Source: Mycoplana azooxidifex
GTDB lineage: Bacteria; Pseudomonadota; Alphaproteobacteria; Rhizobiales; Rhizobiaceae
Assembly (NCBI RefSeq): GCF_014196765.1
Contig: NZ_JACIEE010000001.1
Location: 62,001 to 126,000 of the forward strand
DNA: 64,000 nucleotides
Direction of reading: 5' to 3'
The position numbers and the translations under genes were made by a program. The notes beneath the pieces were generated by a model, which was given only the letters and a program-made list of their open reading frames with translations, did not search any database and was not told the DNA's origin. The number at the start of each line of letters is the position of its first letter. Position 1 is the stretch's first letter. Shown piece after piece: positions 48,410 through 58,936 of the stretch.

Positions 48410-48859
48410 TCAGTTGCCGTAGATCGTATCGGCGCGCTTTTCGAAGGCTTCTGAGAACATGTGGAAGGCGCGATCGAACATCGAACCCATCAGCGCACCG
48501 AGGATCCGGCTCTTGAACTCGTAGTCGATGAAGAAATGCACGTTGCACCTTCCCTCGCCCAATGGCTCGAACCGCCAGCGATTGTCGAGATAGCGGAACG
48601 GGCCGTCCAGATATTTGACGTCGATCGCCTCCTCGGCCGGATTGAGCAGCACCTGCGTGGTGAAGGTCTCGCGGATCGCCTTGTAGCCGACCGTCATGTC
48701 GGCCACCAGCAGTTCCCTGCCGTCGCGCTCCTTGCGCGAGCGAATGGCAAGCCCCTCGCAGAGCGGCAGGAACTCGGGATAGCGCTCCACGTCTGCGACG
48801 AGGGCATACATCTGTTCAGGGCTGTGCGGTACCGGCCGCCGGGTTTCGAACTGTGGCAT
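48410..48859 (-). CDS. RatA/Coq10-type START-domain protein
   Basis: The 149 residues form one polyketide-cyclase/START fold. Landmarks are the start HSPEQMYALVADVERYPEFLPLC (about 12-34), VGYKAIRETFTTQV and the C-terminal amphipathic helix. The mitochondrial homologue Coq10 binds ubiquinone and supports respiration. The bacterial label RatA toxin comes from E. coli and is not evidence of a toxin here; no RatB partner is next to it. Confidence 0.88.
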   Translation of the reverse strand: MPQFETRRPVPHSPEQMYALVADVERYPEFLPLCEGLAIRSRKERDGRELLVADMTVGYKAIRETFTTQVLLNPAEEAIDVKYLDGPFRYLDNRWRFEPLGEGRCNVHFFIDYEFKSRILGALMGSMFDRAFHMFSEAFEKRADTIYGN

Positions 48860-48938
48860 GCGCTGGAGATATTAAAACACACGCCGCGAAACAAGATGGC
48901 GCGCACCGAAGGCGACGCTTTCCGTGCTGGCACCCGCC

Positions 48939-50348
48939 TTAGTCGGCCCCGTCCACCGCCCGTTCATACGCCGACAGGATGGCATCGGCCGCAAGCTGCG
49001 CCTCACGCTCGTCGGTCTGCCAGTTGCAGACCGACAGCCGCATCACCTGCCGTCCTCGCCAGACCGCGCCGCCGGCAAAGATCCGGCCATCCTTCTGCAC
49101 CAGCGCGATCACCTCCTGCGTCAGCCGGTCGCCGGCGTCCGGCGAAAGCTTCGCCCCGAACCGCAGGATCACCTGGTTCAGTTCCACCGTGTTCAGCACC
49201 GCAATGCCGTTGCGCTCGGCCAGCCGTTCGGCCAGCGTCGTCGCGGCCCGGCAGTTGCGTTCGATCATGGCGGCAATACCGCTGCGACCGAGGTGGCGGA
49301 TCATCGCCCAGGTGGCAAAGCCCCGCGCCCGCCGCGACAGTTCCGGCACGTAGTGGCTCGGGTCGCGCTCGCCTTCCCGCGCCAGCGGCAGATAACTGGC
49401 CGCGATCGTCATGGCCCGCCGGTGCGCAAGCTCCTCGCGCACGATCGCATAGCCGCTGTCATAGGGCGTCTGCAGCCACTTGTGGCCATCCATCGCCCAG
49501 CTGTCGGCAAGCTCGACGCCTGTGGCAAGCGGCCGCCGCTCCGGGCACGCCCGCGCCCAGAGCCCGAAGGCGCCGTCGACATGCACCCACGCGTCCTTAG
49601 CCTTGGCGAGCGGCACGAGCCTCTGGAAATCGTCGAATGCCCCGGTATTGATCTGGCCGGCCTGCACGATGGCGATCGCCGGACCGTCGACCGCGGCAAT
49701 CGCCTGCCCGAATGCCTCAGGCCGGATACGACCTTCCCCGTCCGTCTCCACGCGCACGACGCGATCGTGGCCGAGACCCAGGAACTGCAGGGCCGAAAAA
49801 ACCGTGGTGTGGGCGTCGTCGCCGATCAGCACGGCAATCGGCGGCGCGCCGAAGAGGCCTTTCGAATCCGGATCCCAGCCGTGGGCGCGCAGGACCGCGC
49901 CGCGCGCTGCGGCAAGACAGGTGAAGTTGGCGACCGTGGCGCCGGTGACGAAGCCGATGGAGCTTTCGCGCGGCAGGTCCAGGAGGTCGAGGAGCCAGCG
50001 ACCGGCGACGACCTCGGCGGCGGCAGCAGCCGGCGCCGCCACGTGGTTTCCGGCGTTCTGCCCCCAGGCCGACGTCAGCATGTCGGCTGCGACGCCCGCC
50101 GGATGCGAACCACCGATCACCCAACCGAAAAAGCGCGGGCCGGCCATGAGATGCAGGCCGGGCTCGGCCATGGCGACCAGCTGCATGAGCACGCCTTCCG
50201 CGTCGGCGCCCTCGTCCGGCAGGGGTTCGGAAAAGATGGAGACGCTGTCGGCATAGCCACGCAAGGGCCGGTGCGGCCGCTCCGGCACATCGTTGCGAAA
50301 GCGCGCGGCCTCGGCTGCCGCCAGGCGAAAAAGGCTGTCCACCTCCAT
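48939..50348 (-). CDS. Pyridoxal-dependent decarboxylase (aromatic amino acid / group II family)
   Basis: Fold-type I PLP enzyme of 469 residues. The Schiff-base Lys290 lies in SWAMDGHKWLQTPYDSGY, the cofactor-stacking His180 in IGDDAHTTV, and the PLP aspartate in VHVDGAFG (258). GGGAGG stands before the ATG at 50348. The open frame continues to 50615 only because it reads through a RIME1 element. It is similar to aromatic-L-amino-acid and glutamate decarboxylases; the substrate cannot be assigned. No amine transporter or regulator gene is adjacent. Confidence 0.88.
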   Translation of the reverse strand: MEVDSLFRLAAAEAARFRNDVPERPHRPLRGYADSVSIFSEPLPDEGADAEGVLMQLVAMAEPGLHLMAGPRFFGWVIGGSHPAGVAADMLTSAWGQNAGNHVAAPAAAAAEVVAGRWLLDLLDLPRESSIGFVTGATVANFTCLAAARGAVLRAHGWDPDSKGLFGAPPIAVLIGDDAHTTVFSALQFLGLGHDRVVRVETDGEGRIRPEAFGQAIAAVDGPAIAIVQAGQINTGAFDDFQRLVPLAKAKDAWVHVDGAFGLWARACPERRPLATGVELADSWAMDGHKWLQTPYDSGYAIVREELAHRRAMTIAASYLPLAREGERDPSHYVPELSRRARGFATWAMIRHLGRSGIAAMIERNCRAATTLAERLAERNGIAVLNTVELNQVILRFGAKLSPDAGDRLTQEVIALVQKDGRIFAGGAVWRGRQVMRLSVCNWQTDEREAQLAADAILSAYERAVDGAD

Positions 50349-50393
50349 CCGCAACCTCCCCGCGGGCAAAGGCGCTGCAATGCCCTGCCCGCC

Positions 50394-50501
50394 TAAAGCA
50401 TGTCGCGCAAAAGTGTGCTGCGGTTTTGCGACTACGACATGCGCAAAAATCAAGGATCTAAAGCACGGGAGCGAACCTGAAAGATCGTGATATGCTTTAG
50501 C
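50394..50501. repeat. Complete RIME1-type element (108 bp)
   Basis: It runs from TAAAGCATGTCGCGC to GCTTTAGCG, 108 bp. The first palindrome pairs GCATGTCGCGCAAAA with TTTTGCG...CGACATGC. The second half begins CTAAAGCACGGGAGCG. It lies 46 bp upstream of the decarboxylase start and thus in its leader or promoter region. It is closely similar to the copy at 13852. The following 200 bp up to lipA show no gene. Confidence 0.85.
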
Positions 50502-50702
50502 GCGTGAACTGCTGCGCAAAAGCCACCCGCTTCCCCGCGTGGGCAGCCGGGACAGCCTACGCCTGCAAGGGCGGGCAGACAAATCCTTTTGATTGCCGGC
50601 ACTGCCTCGGCACAAGGCAGCACGAGGCCGCGGGTGCGGCGCAGCCTTGCCGAAAGACCGCGCCGCCGGATGGCGTCACATCACGGAGGACGGTGCGAAT
50701 GG

Positions 50703-51677
50703 CTATTCCGCAGCGGCCAGAAGCTTCTTCTCGCGGGCGGCCCGCAGGCGGGCGAAATCGTCGCCGGCATGGTGCGACGAGCGCGTCAGCGGGCTCGACG
50801 CGACCATCAGGAAGCCCTTGGTGTAGGCGACCGTCTCGTAGGACTTGAATTCGTCAGGGGTGACGAACGCCTCGACCTTGTGGTGCTTGCGGGTCGGCTG
50901 CAGGTACTGGCCGATCGTCAGGAAGTCGACATCCGCCGTGCGCAGGTCATCCATCAGTTGCAGCACCTCGTTACGCTCCTCACCGAGGCCCACCATGATC
51001 CCGGACTTGGTGAACATGGTCGGATCCAGTTCCTTCACCCGCTGCAAAAGCCGGATGGAATGGAAATAGCGCGCACCCGGGCGAACCGTCAGATAGTTGC
51101 CGGCGACCGTCTCCATGTTGTGGTTGAAGACGTCGGGCTTGGCGGCGACGACCCGCTCCAGCGCACCGGGCTTCTTCAGGAAGTCGGGGGTGAGGATCTC
51201 GATGGTGGTGGAAGGCGACGCGGCACGGATCGCCCAGATCACCTTCTCGAAATGCTCCGCGCCACCGTCCTCCAGATCGTCGCGGTCGACCGAGGTGATG
51301 ACGACGTGGCTGAGGCCCATCTCCCTGACGGCCTTCGCCACGTTCTCCGGTTCGGCCATGTCCAGCGCGTTCGGCTTGCCTGTCGAGACGTTGCAGAACG
51401 CGCAGGCGCGCGTACAGATCTCGCCCATGATCATGAAGGTGGCGTGCTTCTTGTCCCAGCACTCGCCGATATTGGGGCAGCCCGCTTCCTCGCAGACCGT
51501 CACCAGTTTGTTTTCCTTCACGATGGCGCGCGTCTCCTGGTAGCCCTTGGAGACCGGCGCGCGCACGCGGATCCATTCCGGCTTGCGCATGACCTCGTTG
51601 TCGGGACGATGTGCCTTTTCCGGATGCCGGAGCCGTTTTTCGTCGCCGGGGATCGTCCTGTCGAGAATGGTGACCAT
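50703..51677 (-). CDS. lipA: Lipoyl synthase
   Basis: Radical-SAM enzyme that inserts two sulfurs into protein-bound octanoate to make lipoyl groups. In 324 residues the auxiliary cluster uses Cys62, Cys67 and Cys73 ([12 protein letters not shown]). The SAM cluster uses Cys88, Cys92 and Cys95 (CTRACAFC). The start ATG at 51677 follows AAGGCAGG. Its substrates, the lipoyl domains of PdhB and PdhC, are encoded nearby. Confidence 0.97.
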   Translation of the reverse strand: MVTILDRTIPGDEKRLRHPEKAHRPDNEVMRKPEWIRVRAPVSKGYQETRAIVKENKLVTVCEEAGCPNIGECWDKKHATFMIMGEICTRACAFCNVSTGKPNALDMAEPENVAKAVREMGLSHVVITSVDRDDLEDGGAEHFEKVIWAIRAASPSTTIEILTPDFLKKPGALERVVAAKPDVFNHNMETVAGNYLTVRPGARYFHSIRLLQRVKELDPTMFTKSGIMVGLGEERNEVLQLMDDLRTADVDFLTIGQYLQPTRKHHKVEAFVTPDEFKSYETVAYTKGFLMVASSPLTRSSHHAGDDFARLRAAREKKLLAAAE

Positions 51678-51715
51678 CAAAACCTGCCTTCAGCCGCGTG
51701 CTACGCGGATTTTCG

Positions 51716-51961
51716 TCAACGCCGGACGAGCTTGGCGACAAATAGCAAAATGCAGGAGCCGACGAAACCCTGCACCAGGTAACCCAGCCACCCGCTGGCG
51801 ACATGGACGTTAGCGGCATCGAAGACCGCATTCGCCACCACCGCGCCGACCATGCCGATCACGATATTCATGAAGATGCCGAACCGGATGTCCATCAGCT
51901 TGCCGGCAAGCCAACCCGCCAGACCGCCGATGATGATCCCCGCCAACCAGCCCACTTCCAT
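51716..51961 (-). CDS. GlsB/YeaQ/YmgE-family small membrane protein
   Basis: The 81 residues form three hydrophobic helices: GWLAGIIIGGLAGWLAGKLM, FGIFMNIVIGMVGAVVANAVF and WLGYLVQGFVGSCILLFVA. They carry the glycine-zipper pattern of the transglycosylase-associated/YeaQ family (general stress, function unknown). AAGGGA precedes the ATG at 51961; the longer frame to 51979 is less likely. It lies 38 bp upstream of lipA on the same strand. Confidence 0.9.
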   Translation of the reverse strand: MEVGWLAGIIIGGLAGWLAGKLMDIRFGIFMNIVIGMVGAVVANAVFDAANVHVASGWLGYLVQGFVGSCILLFVAKLVRR

Positions 51962-52097
51962 TCGGCATTCCCTTCGCATTCGTTCATCGGGCGGTACTCG
52001 CGCCGCCCAATCGTCATATGGGCGAGCCTATCGCCCCCTACAATGTGGCACGCCGCAAACGACGCTTCAGTCTCGCTGCCACCCTGCACGACACGTC

Positions 52098-52226
52098 CTC
52101 AACTCCCGTCATGCCGGACTTGATCCGGCATCCAGCCCGCGCAAGTCATTGCGCGAGAAATGCATTCCCTGCGCCGCGGACGCGACGCCGCTGGATCCCG
52201 GATCAAGTCCGGGATGACGGTTGAGA
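52098..52226. repeat. Inverted repeat element with GTCATGCCGGACTTGATCCG arms
   Basis: The left arm (52098-52136) and right arm (52190-52226) are inverted near-copies sharing CTCAA, CGTCAT, CCGGACTTGATCCGG and ATCCAGC. Each arm is itself a palindrome. The 53-bp centre contains its own dyad GCGCAA/TTGCGC. Elements of this type are scattered through many alphaproteobacterial genomes. It encodes no protein. Confidence 0.75.
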
Positions 52227-52269
52227 GTGGCTGACCGCTTTGCCCCAACCGCGAGAACCTGCGTCCGCG

Positions 52270-52406
52270 CCCCTCATCCGCCTGCCGGCACCTTCTCCCC
52301 GCAGGCGGGGAGAAGGACGGATGCCGCAACACCTCCGTCGATCGCCAGCCGCGCGTGGGCCACGTCCCCTCTCCCCGCTTGCGGGGAGAGGGCTAGGGTG
52401 AGGGGC
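52270..52406. repeat. Intergenic repeat with GCCCCTCA/TGAGGGGC ends (copy 1)
   Basis: Inverted termini GCCCCTCA and TGAGGGGC enclose two strong hairpins, CTTCTCCCCG-CAGG-CGGGGAGAAGG and CCTCTCCCCGC-TT-GCGGGGAGAGG. The second copy of the same family is at 59347-59556. This one ends 27 bases after the lpdA stop. No gene was found between 51962 and 52432; that interval is filled by this element and the preceding one. Confidence 0.8.
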
Positions 52407-52432
52407 AGCCCGAGAGGTTCGCTTGCCTTCCC

Positions 52433-53878
52433 TTAAGCGTTCAGCGCCCGCCCGTAAGCATCAAGCACGCTTTCCTTCAGCGTCTCCGAGATCGTCGGGT
52501 GCGGGAAGATCGTGTGCATCAGTTCTTCCTCCGTCGTCTCGAGGTTCATCGCCACGACGAAGCCCTGGATCAGTTCGGTCACCTCGGCGCCGACCAGATG
52601 GGCACCCAACAGCTCGCCGGTCTTCTTGTCGAAGATCGTCTTCACCATGCCCTGGTCCTCTCCAAGAGCAATGGCCTTGCCGTTGGCGACGAAGGGGAAG
52701 CGGCCGACGCGGATATCGCGGCCCTGCTCCTTGGCCTTGGCTTCCGTCAGCCCGACCGAGGCAACCTGCGGATGGCAGTAGGTGCAGCCGGGGATCTTCA
52801 GCTTGTCCATCGGATGGACGTTCGGCAGGCCGGCGATCTTCTCCACGCAGATCACCGCCTCGTGCTCCGCCTTGTGCGCCAGCATCGGCGGACCGGCGAC
52901 ATCGCCGATCGCATAGATGCCCGGCACGTTGGTCTTGCCGTAGCCGTCGATGGCGATGAAGCCGCGGTCGGTCTTCACGCCGAGAGCCTCCAGCCCGATG
53001 TTCTCGATGTTGGCCTGCACACCGACGGCCGAGATCATCCGGTCGGCGGTGATCTTCTCGACCTTGCCGTCCTTCATTTCCACATGGGCGGTGACCGAAT
53101 TGGCGCCCTTCTCCACCTTGGTGACCTTGGCCTCCAGATGGATCTTCATGCCCTGCTTCTCGAACTGCTTCTTGGCGAGCGCCGAGATTTCCGCGTCCTC
53201 GACCGGCATCACCGTCTTCATCACTTCGACGACCGTGACGTCGACGCCGAGCGTGCGATAGAACGAGGCGAACTCGATACCGATCGCGCCCGACCCCATG
53301 ACGAGCAGCGACTTCGGCATCGCTTCCGGCTTCATCGCCTCGAAATAGGTCCAGATCAGCTTGCCGTCCGGCTCGATGCCGGGCAGCGCACGCGGGCGGG
53401 CGCCGGTGGCGACGATGATGTGCTTGGCGGTGTAGGTGCCTTCCGGCAGCACATTCTTCGGCAGCGGCGCCTGCGGCTCGACCGGCGTCTTCGAAGTCTT
53501 GGAGACGACGATCTCGCCGGGTTTGGTGAGTTTCGCCTCGCCCCAGATGATGTCGACCTTGTTCTTCTTCATCAGGAAGCCGACGCCGCCGTTCATGCGG
53601 CTCGCGATGCCGCGCGAGCGGGCGACGATCGCCTTCAGGTCCGGCGTCACGCTGCCTTCGATCTTGATGCCGTAGTCGCCCGGATGCTTCGCGTAGTGGA
53701 AGATCTCCGCCGAGCGCAGCAGCGCCTTGGTCGGGATACAGCCCCAGTTTGAGCAGATGCCGGCCAGGTGTTCGCGCTCGACGATCGCGGTCTTCAGGCC
53801 AAGCTGGGCGGCGCGGATCGCGGCGATGTAGCCGCCGGGACCCGAACCGATGACGATGACGTCGTAGGCATTCGACAT
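52433..53878 (-). CDS. lpdA: Dihydrolipoyl dehydrogenase
   Basis: E3 subunit that reoxidises dihydrolipoamide with NAD+. The 481 residues begin with the FAD motif VIVIGSGPGGYIAAIRAAQLG (about 8-28). The redox disulfide is Cys42-Cys47 (CSNWGC). The NAD motif is VMGSGAIGIEFASFY and the C-terminal catalytic box is HTIFPHPTISE. GTG at 53890 is in frame, but GAGGAG serves the ATG at 53878. Its place with pdhABC and lipA points to pyruvate dehydrogenase. Confidence 0.96.
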   Translation of the reverse strand: MSNAYDVIVIGSGPGGYIAAIRAAQLGLKTAIVEREHLAGICSNWGCIPTKALLRSAEIFHYAKHPGDYGIKIEGSVTPDLKAIVARSRGIASRMNGGVGFLMKKNKVDIIWGEAKLTKPGEIVVSKTSKTPVEPQAPLPKNVLPEGTYTAKHIIVATGARPRALPGIEPDGKLIWTYFEAMKPEAMPKSLLVMGSGAIGIEFASFYRTLGVDVTVVEVMKTVMPVEDAEISALAKKQFEKQGMKIHLEAKVTKVEKGANSVTAHVEMKDGKVEKITADRMISAVGVQANIENIGLEALGVKTDRGFIAIDGYGKTNVPGIYAIGDVAGPPMLAHKAEHEAVICVEKIAGLPNVHPMDKLKIPGCTYCHPQVASVGLTEAKAKEQGRDIRVGRFPFVANGKAIALGEDQGMVKTIFDKKTGELLGAHLVGAEVTELIQGFVVAMNLETTEEELMHTIFPHPTISETLKESVLDAYGRALNA

Positions 53879-53978
53879 GAGCGCTTCCACTCCTCTTTAT
53901 CTCTTCTGCGGGCAAAGGCCCCGCTCCGGGGACCGCGCGCCCTTCGTTGCAAGAGGAGCGGAAGCTGCCTTCCGTCCC

Positions 53979-54239
53979 TCAGGGAAGCTCGTCTGCGGCC
54001 TCAAACCGCGTCAGCGTCCCGTAGATCTCGTCCTTCAGCCGCATCCGTTCCTTGCGCATGTCGGCCATGCGAAAATCGTCTGCGGGCTCGATATCCGTCT
54101 CGGCCCGATGGATCGCCCGGTTCACCGCATCATAGGCATCCGTGATGCGGTGAAAGTGCCCGTCGACCTCCCGCAGGTGCCGGATCGTGCCGACATGCTC
54201 CGGAAATTCCTCTGCCAGCTGGTGCGGCGTGTTCGACAT
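53979..54239 (-). CDS. DUF465 (YdcH-type) small helical protein
   Basis: The 86-residue, highly charged helical protein matches DUF465. The pattern is HLREVDGHFHRITDAYDAVNRAIHRAE (about 21-47) followed by LKDEIYGTL. GAGGAG precedes the ATG. It lies between the SGNH hydrolase and lpdA on the same strand, with about 75-100 bp gaps. The family has no established function. Confidence 0.85.
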   Translation of the reverse strand: MSNTPHQLAEEFPEHVGTIRHLREVDGHFHRITDAYDAVNRAIHRAETDIEPADDFRMADMRKERMRLKDEIYGTLTRFEAADELP

Positions 54240-54315
54240 GGTCGCATCTCCTCTTCGAGTTTGATGCGACCAGCCTAGCCTACCCGTCCCCCTGCTCCTT
54301 GATCCCCGTCAACCC

Positions 54316-54957
54316 TCAAAGCCCGAGCATCATGCGCACCACCGGCTCCAGCCCGCGTCCGATCGCCCGTGTGTTCTCGGCGTCCAGATGCACGCCGTCG
54401 AGCGGCGACGTCTTCGCCACCGAGCCCGCGTCGAAGAAGCCGCAGCCCTTCTCGTCGGCAAGGTCGGCATAGAGTGTTGCCAGCATCGCCGACTGCTCGA
54501 CTCCGCCCGAAAACATCGCCGCGAATGCCGTGTTCGCCGTCTCGCAGAGCGGCGGCGGCGAGACGATCAGGATCTCCGGCTGCTCCGTGCCGTCGAAGGA
54601 CCAGGCATGGTGCCGCACCAGCTCGACCAGCCGCTCCATGCCCCGCATCGCGCCGAAGGCCGTGCCGCAGACGATAGGCTTCATGTCGTTGGCGCCGAGC
54701 ATGATGACGACGAGGTCGATCGGATCGTGGCTGTGCAGGATCGTCGGCAGGATGCGCGCGCCGTTCCTGTCGCAATCGGCGAGGTTGTCATCATAGGCAG
54801 AGGTGCGGCCGTTCAGCCCCTCGACGATCACCTGCACGCCGGGCCCGAGCGCCCTTTGCAGCACGCTCGGCCAACGGTCCTCCGGCGCATGGCGCCCGAG
54901 CGTCACCGCGTCATAGCCCCAGGTGAGGCTGTCGCCATAGCAGAGGACCGTTTTCAT
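54316..54957 (-). CDS. SGNH-family hydrolase (arylesterase-like)
   Basis: GDSL/SGNH esterase of 213 residues. The block I catalytic Ser lies in CYGDSLTWGYD (6-16), the block III Asn in IMLGANDMK (about 100-108), and the block V Asp/His in DGVHLDAENT near residue 190. There is no signal peptide, so it is cytoplasmic. It resembles arylesterases and acyl-CoA thioesterase I-like enzymes. It starts 17 bp after the pdhC stop and may belong to the pdh transcript. Substrate unknown. Confidence 0.88.
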   Translation of the reverse strand: MKTVLCYGDSLTWGYDAVTLGRHAPEDRWPSVLQRALGPGVQVIVEGLNGRTSAYDDNLADCDRNGARILPTILHSHDPIDLVVIMLGANDMKPIVCGTAFGAMRGMERLVELVRHHAWSFDGTEQPEILIVSPPPLCETANTAFAAMFSGGVEQSAMLATLYADLADEKGCGFFDAGSVAKTSPLDGVHLDAENTRAIGRGLEPVVRMMLGL

Positions 54958-54974
54958 GGCCGAATCTCCGCGCG

Positions 54975-56315
54975 TTAGACCAGCATCCCGATCGGACTTT
55001 CGATGTAGCGCTTGAACGCGCTCAGTAACTCCGCTCCCAGCGCGCCGTCGACGCAGCGGTGGTCGGTCGAGAGCGTGACCGTCATCGCCTGGACGATGAC
55101 CATCTCGCCGCCCTTGACGACGACGCGCTGCTCGCCCGCGCCGACGGCCAGGATCGTCGCATGCGGCGGGTTGATGACGGCTGCGAAGTTCTTCACGCCC
55201 ATCATGCCCATGTTGGAGACCGAGGTCGTGCCGCCCTGGTATTCCTCGGGCTTCAGCTTGCGTTCCTTGGCGCGCTTGCCGAGGTCCTTCATCTCGTTGG
55301 AGATGGCCGACAGGCTCTTCGTCTCCGCATGGCGGATGATCGGCGTGATCAGGCCGCCCGGGATCGACACCGCAACGCCGACGTCCGAATGCTTGTGCTT
55401 GACCATCGCGGCATCGGTCCAGGAGACGTTGGCATCCGGAACATCCCTCAGGGCGAGCGCCATGGCCTTGATCACCATGTCGTTGACCGAGAGCTTGTAG
55501 GCCGGCTTGCCGTCCTTCTCGTGCGCGGCGGAGTTCAGTTGCGCCCGCAGCGCCATCAGCGCATCGAGCTCGCAATCGACCGAGACATAGAAGTGCGGCA
55601 CGGTCTGCTTGGATTCCACCAGCCGGCGGGCGATCGTCTTGCGCATGCCGTCATGCGGCACGAGCTCGTAGGAGCCTTCCTCGAACAGCTTCAGGACAGC
55701 ATCGTCGGACGCGCCCTTTGCCAGTGGTGCGGCAGGCGCAGCAGCGGCAGCAGGCGTTGCCGCCTTCTTTGCGCCACCGCCGGAAACGGCGGCCTCGACG
55801 TCGGCCTTGACCACGCGGCCATGCGGACCGGAGCCGGAAACCGCCGAAATGTCGATCCCGGCTTCCTTTGCCAGACGTCGGGCCAGCGGAGAGGAGAAGG
55901 TGCGATTGCCGTCCGCCTTGGCGGCGGGAGCAGCCGCGGCAGGTGCCGATGGCGCCTGGGCCGGCGCAGCCTCGCTCTTTGCGGCAGGCGCGGGTGCCGC
56001 GGCCGGAGCCGCTTCCGCCTTCGGTGCCGGAGCGGCGGCGCCAGCACCACTGGCGGCAGCCTTCACGTCCTCGCCGTCCGCGGCAAGCACCGCGATCAGC
56101 GAATTGACCTTCACCCCTTCGGTGCCGGCCGGAACGACAAGCTTGGCGACGATGCCCTCGTCGACGGCCTCGACTTCCATCGTCGCCTTGTCGGTCTCGA
56201 TCTCGGCGATGACGTCACCGGACTTGACCGTGTCACCCTCCTTGACGAGCCACTTGGAAAGGTTGCCCTCCTCCATGGTCGGCGAAAGGGCAGGCATGGT
56301 GATGTTGATCGGCAT
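54975..56315 (-). CDS. pdhC: Pyruvate dehydrogenase E2, dihydrolipoamide acetyltransferase
   Basis: Core subunit that transfers acetyl to CoA. In 446 residues there is one N-terminal lipoyl domain with Lys43 in TDKATMEV, and an Ala/Pro-rich linker (about 80-130). Next come the peripheral-subunit-binding domain ([29 protein letters not shown], about 140-168), a second linker and the catalytic domain ending in DHRCVDG (418-424) with His419. The start is 15 bp after pdhB. Confidence 0.97.
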   Translation of the reverse strand: MPINITMPALSPTMEEGNLSKWLVKEGDTVKSGDVIAEIETDKATMEVEAVDEGIVAKLVVPAGTEGVKVNSLIAVLAADGEDVKAAASGAGAAAPAPKAEAAPAAAPAPAAKSEAAPAQAPSAPAAAAPAAKADGNRTFSSPLARRLAKEAGIDISAVSGSGPHGRVVKADVEAAVSGGGAKKAATPAAAAAPAAPLAKGASDDAVLKLFEEGSYELVPHDGMRKTIARRLVESKQTVPHFYVSVDCELDALMALRAQLNSAAHEKDGKPAYKLSVNDMVIKAMALALRDVPDANVSWTDAAMVKHKHSDVGVAVSIPGGLITPIIRHAETKSLSAISNEMKDLGKRAKERKLKPEEYQGGTTSVSNMGMMGVKNFAAVINPPHATILAVGAGEQRVVVKGGEMVIVQAMTVTLSTDHRCVDGALGAELLSAFKRYIESPIGMLV

Positions 56316-56330
56316 GTCTCCACCCTCCCG

Positions 56331-57722
<1,392 letters not shown>

Positions 57723-57741
57723 GGTGTTTCCTCCGCCCGGA

Positions 57742-58788
57742 TCAGATCAGAATGTCGGTGTAGAGCTCGGATACATCCGGCTCCGGATCGGACTGGGCGA
57801 AATCGGCCGAATCGGCAACCACGTCGCGGACGTCCTTGTCGATCTGCTTCAGTTCGTCCTCGGAAGCCCACTTCTTCTCCAGCAGGCGCGCGCGAACCTG
57901 CTCGATCGGATCGTGCTCGGAGCGCATCTTCTGCACTTCGTCCTTGGAACGATACTTCGCCGGGTCGGACATGGAGTGACCGCGATAGCGATAGGTCAGC
58001 ATCTCGAGGATGATCGGCCCCTTGCCGGAACGGCAATGCTCGACAGCCTCGTCGGCAGCAGCCTTGACCGCGCGAACGTCCATGCCGTCGACCTGGTAGC
58101 CCGGAATGTTGAAGGAGGCGCCGCGCTGGGAGAAATCGGTCTGGGCCGAAGAGCGCGAGACCGAGGTGCCCATGGCGTAGCGGTTGTTCTCGATGATGTA
58201 GATCACCGGCAGCTTCCACAGAGCAGCCATGTTGAAGCTCTCGTAGACCTGGCCCTGGTTGGCAGCGCCGTCGCCGAAATAGGCGAGCGAGACGTTGTCG
58301 TTGCCGCGGTAGCGGTTGGCGAAGGCGAGACCGGTGCCGAGCGAAACCTGCCCGCCGACGATGCCGTGGCCGCCGTAGAAGTTCTTTTCCTTGGAGAACA
58401 TGTGCATGGAGCCGCCCTTGCCCTTGGAAAGGCCGCCCTGGCGTCCGGTCAGTTCCGCCATCACCCCGCGTGCGCTCATGCCGCAGGCCAGCATGTGGCC
58501 GTGGTCGCGGTAGCCGGTGATGACCTGGTCGCCGTCCTTCAGCGCCATCTGCATACCCACGACGACCGCTTCCTGGCCGATGTAGAGGTGACAGAAGCCG
58601 CCGATGAAGCCCATGCCGTAGAGCTGCCCGGCCTTCTCCTCGAAACGCCGGATCAGCAGCATTTCGCGGTAGGCGTTCAGATCCTGTTCCTTGGAAAAGT
58701 CGACGACGGTGCCGCCGTTGAAGTCTTTTTTGACAGGCCTTGCCGCTGATTTGCGGCTCGATACGGTCGCGGTCTTGCGCGGAGCCAT
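57742..58788 (-). CDS. pdhA: Pyruvate dehydrogenase E1 alpha
   Basis: Thiamine-diphosphate subunit that decarboxylates pyruvate. In 348 residues the TPP-binding motif is [20 protein letters not shown] with the IIENN end (about 175-205). The phosphorylation-loop-like [13 protein letters not shown] is near 270. GGGAGGA stands before the ATG at 58788; the frame opens at 58878 but no ribosome site is there. It is the first gene of pdhA-pdhB-pdhC. A long AT-rich palindrome lies 91 bp upstream. Confidence 0.97.
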   Translation of the reverse strand: MAPRKTATVSSRKSAARPVKKDFNGGTVVDFSKEQDLNAYREMLLIRRFEEKAGQLYGMGFIGGFCHLYIGQEAVVVGMQMALKDGDQVITGYRDHGHMLACGMSARGVMAELTGRQGGLSKGKGGSMHMFSKEKNFYGGHGIVGGQVSLGTGLAFANRYRGNDNVSLAYFGDGAANQGQVYESFNMAALWKLPVIYIIENNRYAMGTSVSRSSAQTDFSQRGASFNIPGYQVDGMDVRAVKAAADEAVEHCRSGKGPIILEMLTYRYRGHSMSDPAKYRSKDEVQKMRSEHDPIEQVRARLLEKKWASEDELKQIDKDVRDVVADSADFAQSDPEPDVSELYTDILI

Positions 58789-58878
58789 ACAATCCTCCCG
58801 AGTTTCTGCCTTTGGCGGCAACATAGGGGAAGAAGGCGGCCTCAGCAATGCCATAAATGCATGGCTAGCATTCGCCAT

Positions 58879-58904
58879 AAATATTTGAAATTGTTCAAAT
58901 ATTT
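58879..58904. promoter_or_regulatory. Perfect AT-rich palindrome upstream of pdhA
   Basis: AAATATTTGAA and its exact complement TTCAAATATTT are separated by ATTG, giving a 26-bp dyad. A smaller dyad, GCCAT-N6-ATGGC, lies about 15 bp nearer to pdhA. The gap between pdhA and the FtsB-like gene is only 148 bp, so this is the promoter region. The perfection of the arms suggests an operator for a dimeric regulator. Which regulator is unknown. Confidence 0.5.
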
Positions 58905-58936
58905 TGAATTAACTTACTTCCGGTTAATCGCCGAAA

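Noticed and set aside
48410-48859. Toxin of a toxin-antitoxin pair
   Set aside because: The RatA label comes from E. coli. The family includes respiratory Coq10 proteins, and no RatB-like partner gene is adjacent.
48860-49600. Arg/Pro-rich frames on the plus strand around the decarboxylase
   Set aside because: They have shadow composition and extend across the antisense strand of two real genes.
50349-50615. 89-codon N-terminal extension of the PLP decarboxylase
   Set aside because: It reads through a RIME1 element, and the ATG at 50348 has its own GGGAGG. The extension has no family similarity.
52098-52406. CRISPR array in the lipA-lpdA gap
   Set aside because: The repeats are two unrelated inverted elements. 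There is no series of equal direct repeats with unique spacers and no cas gene.
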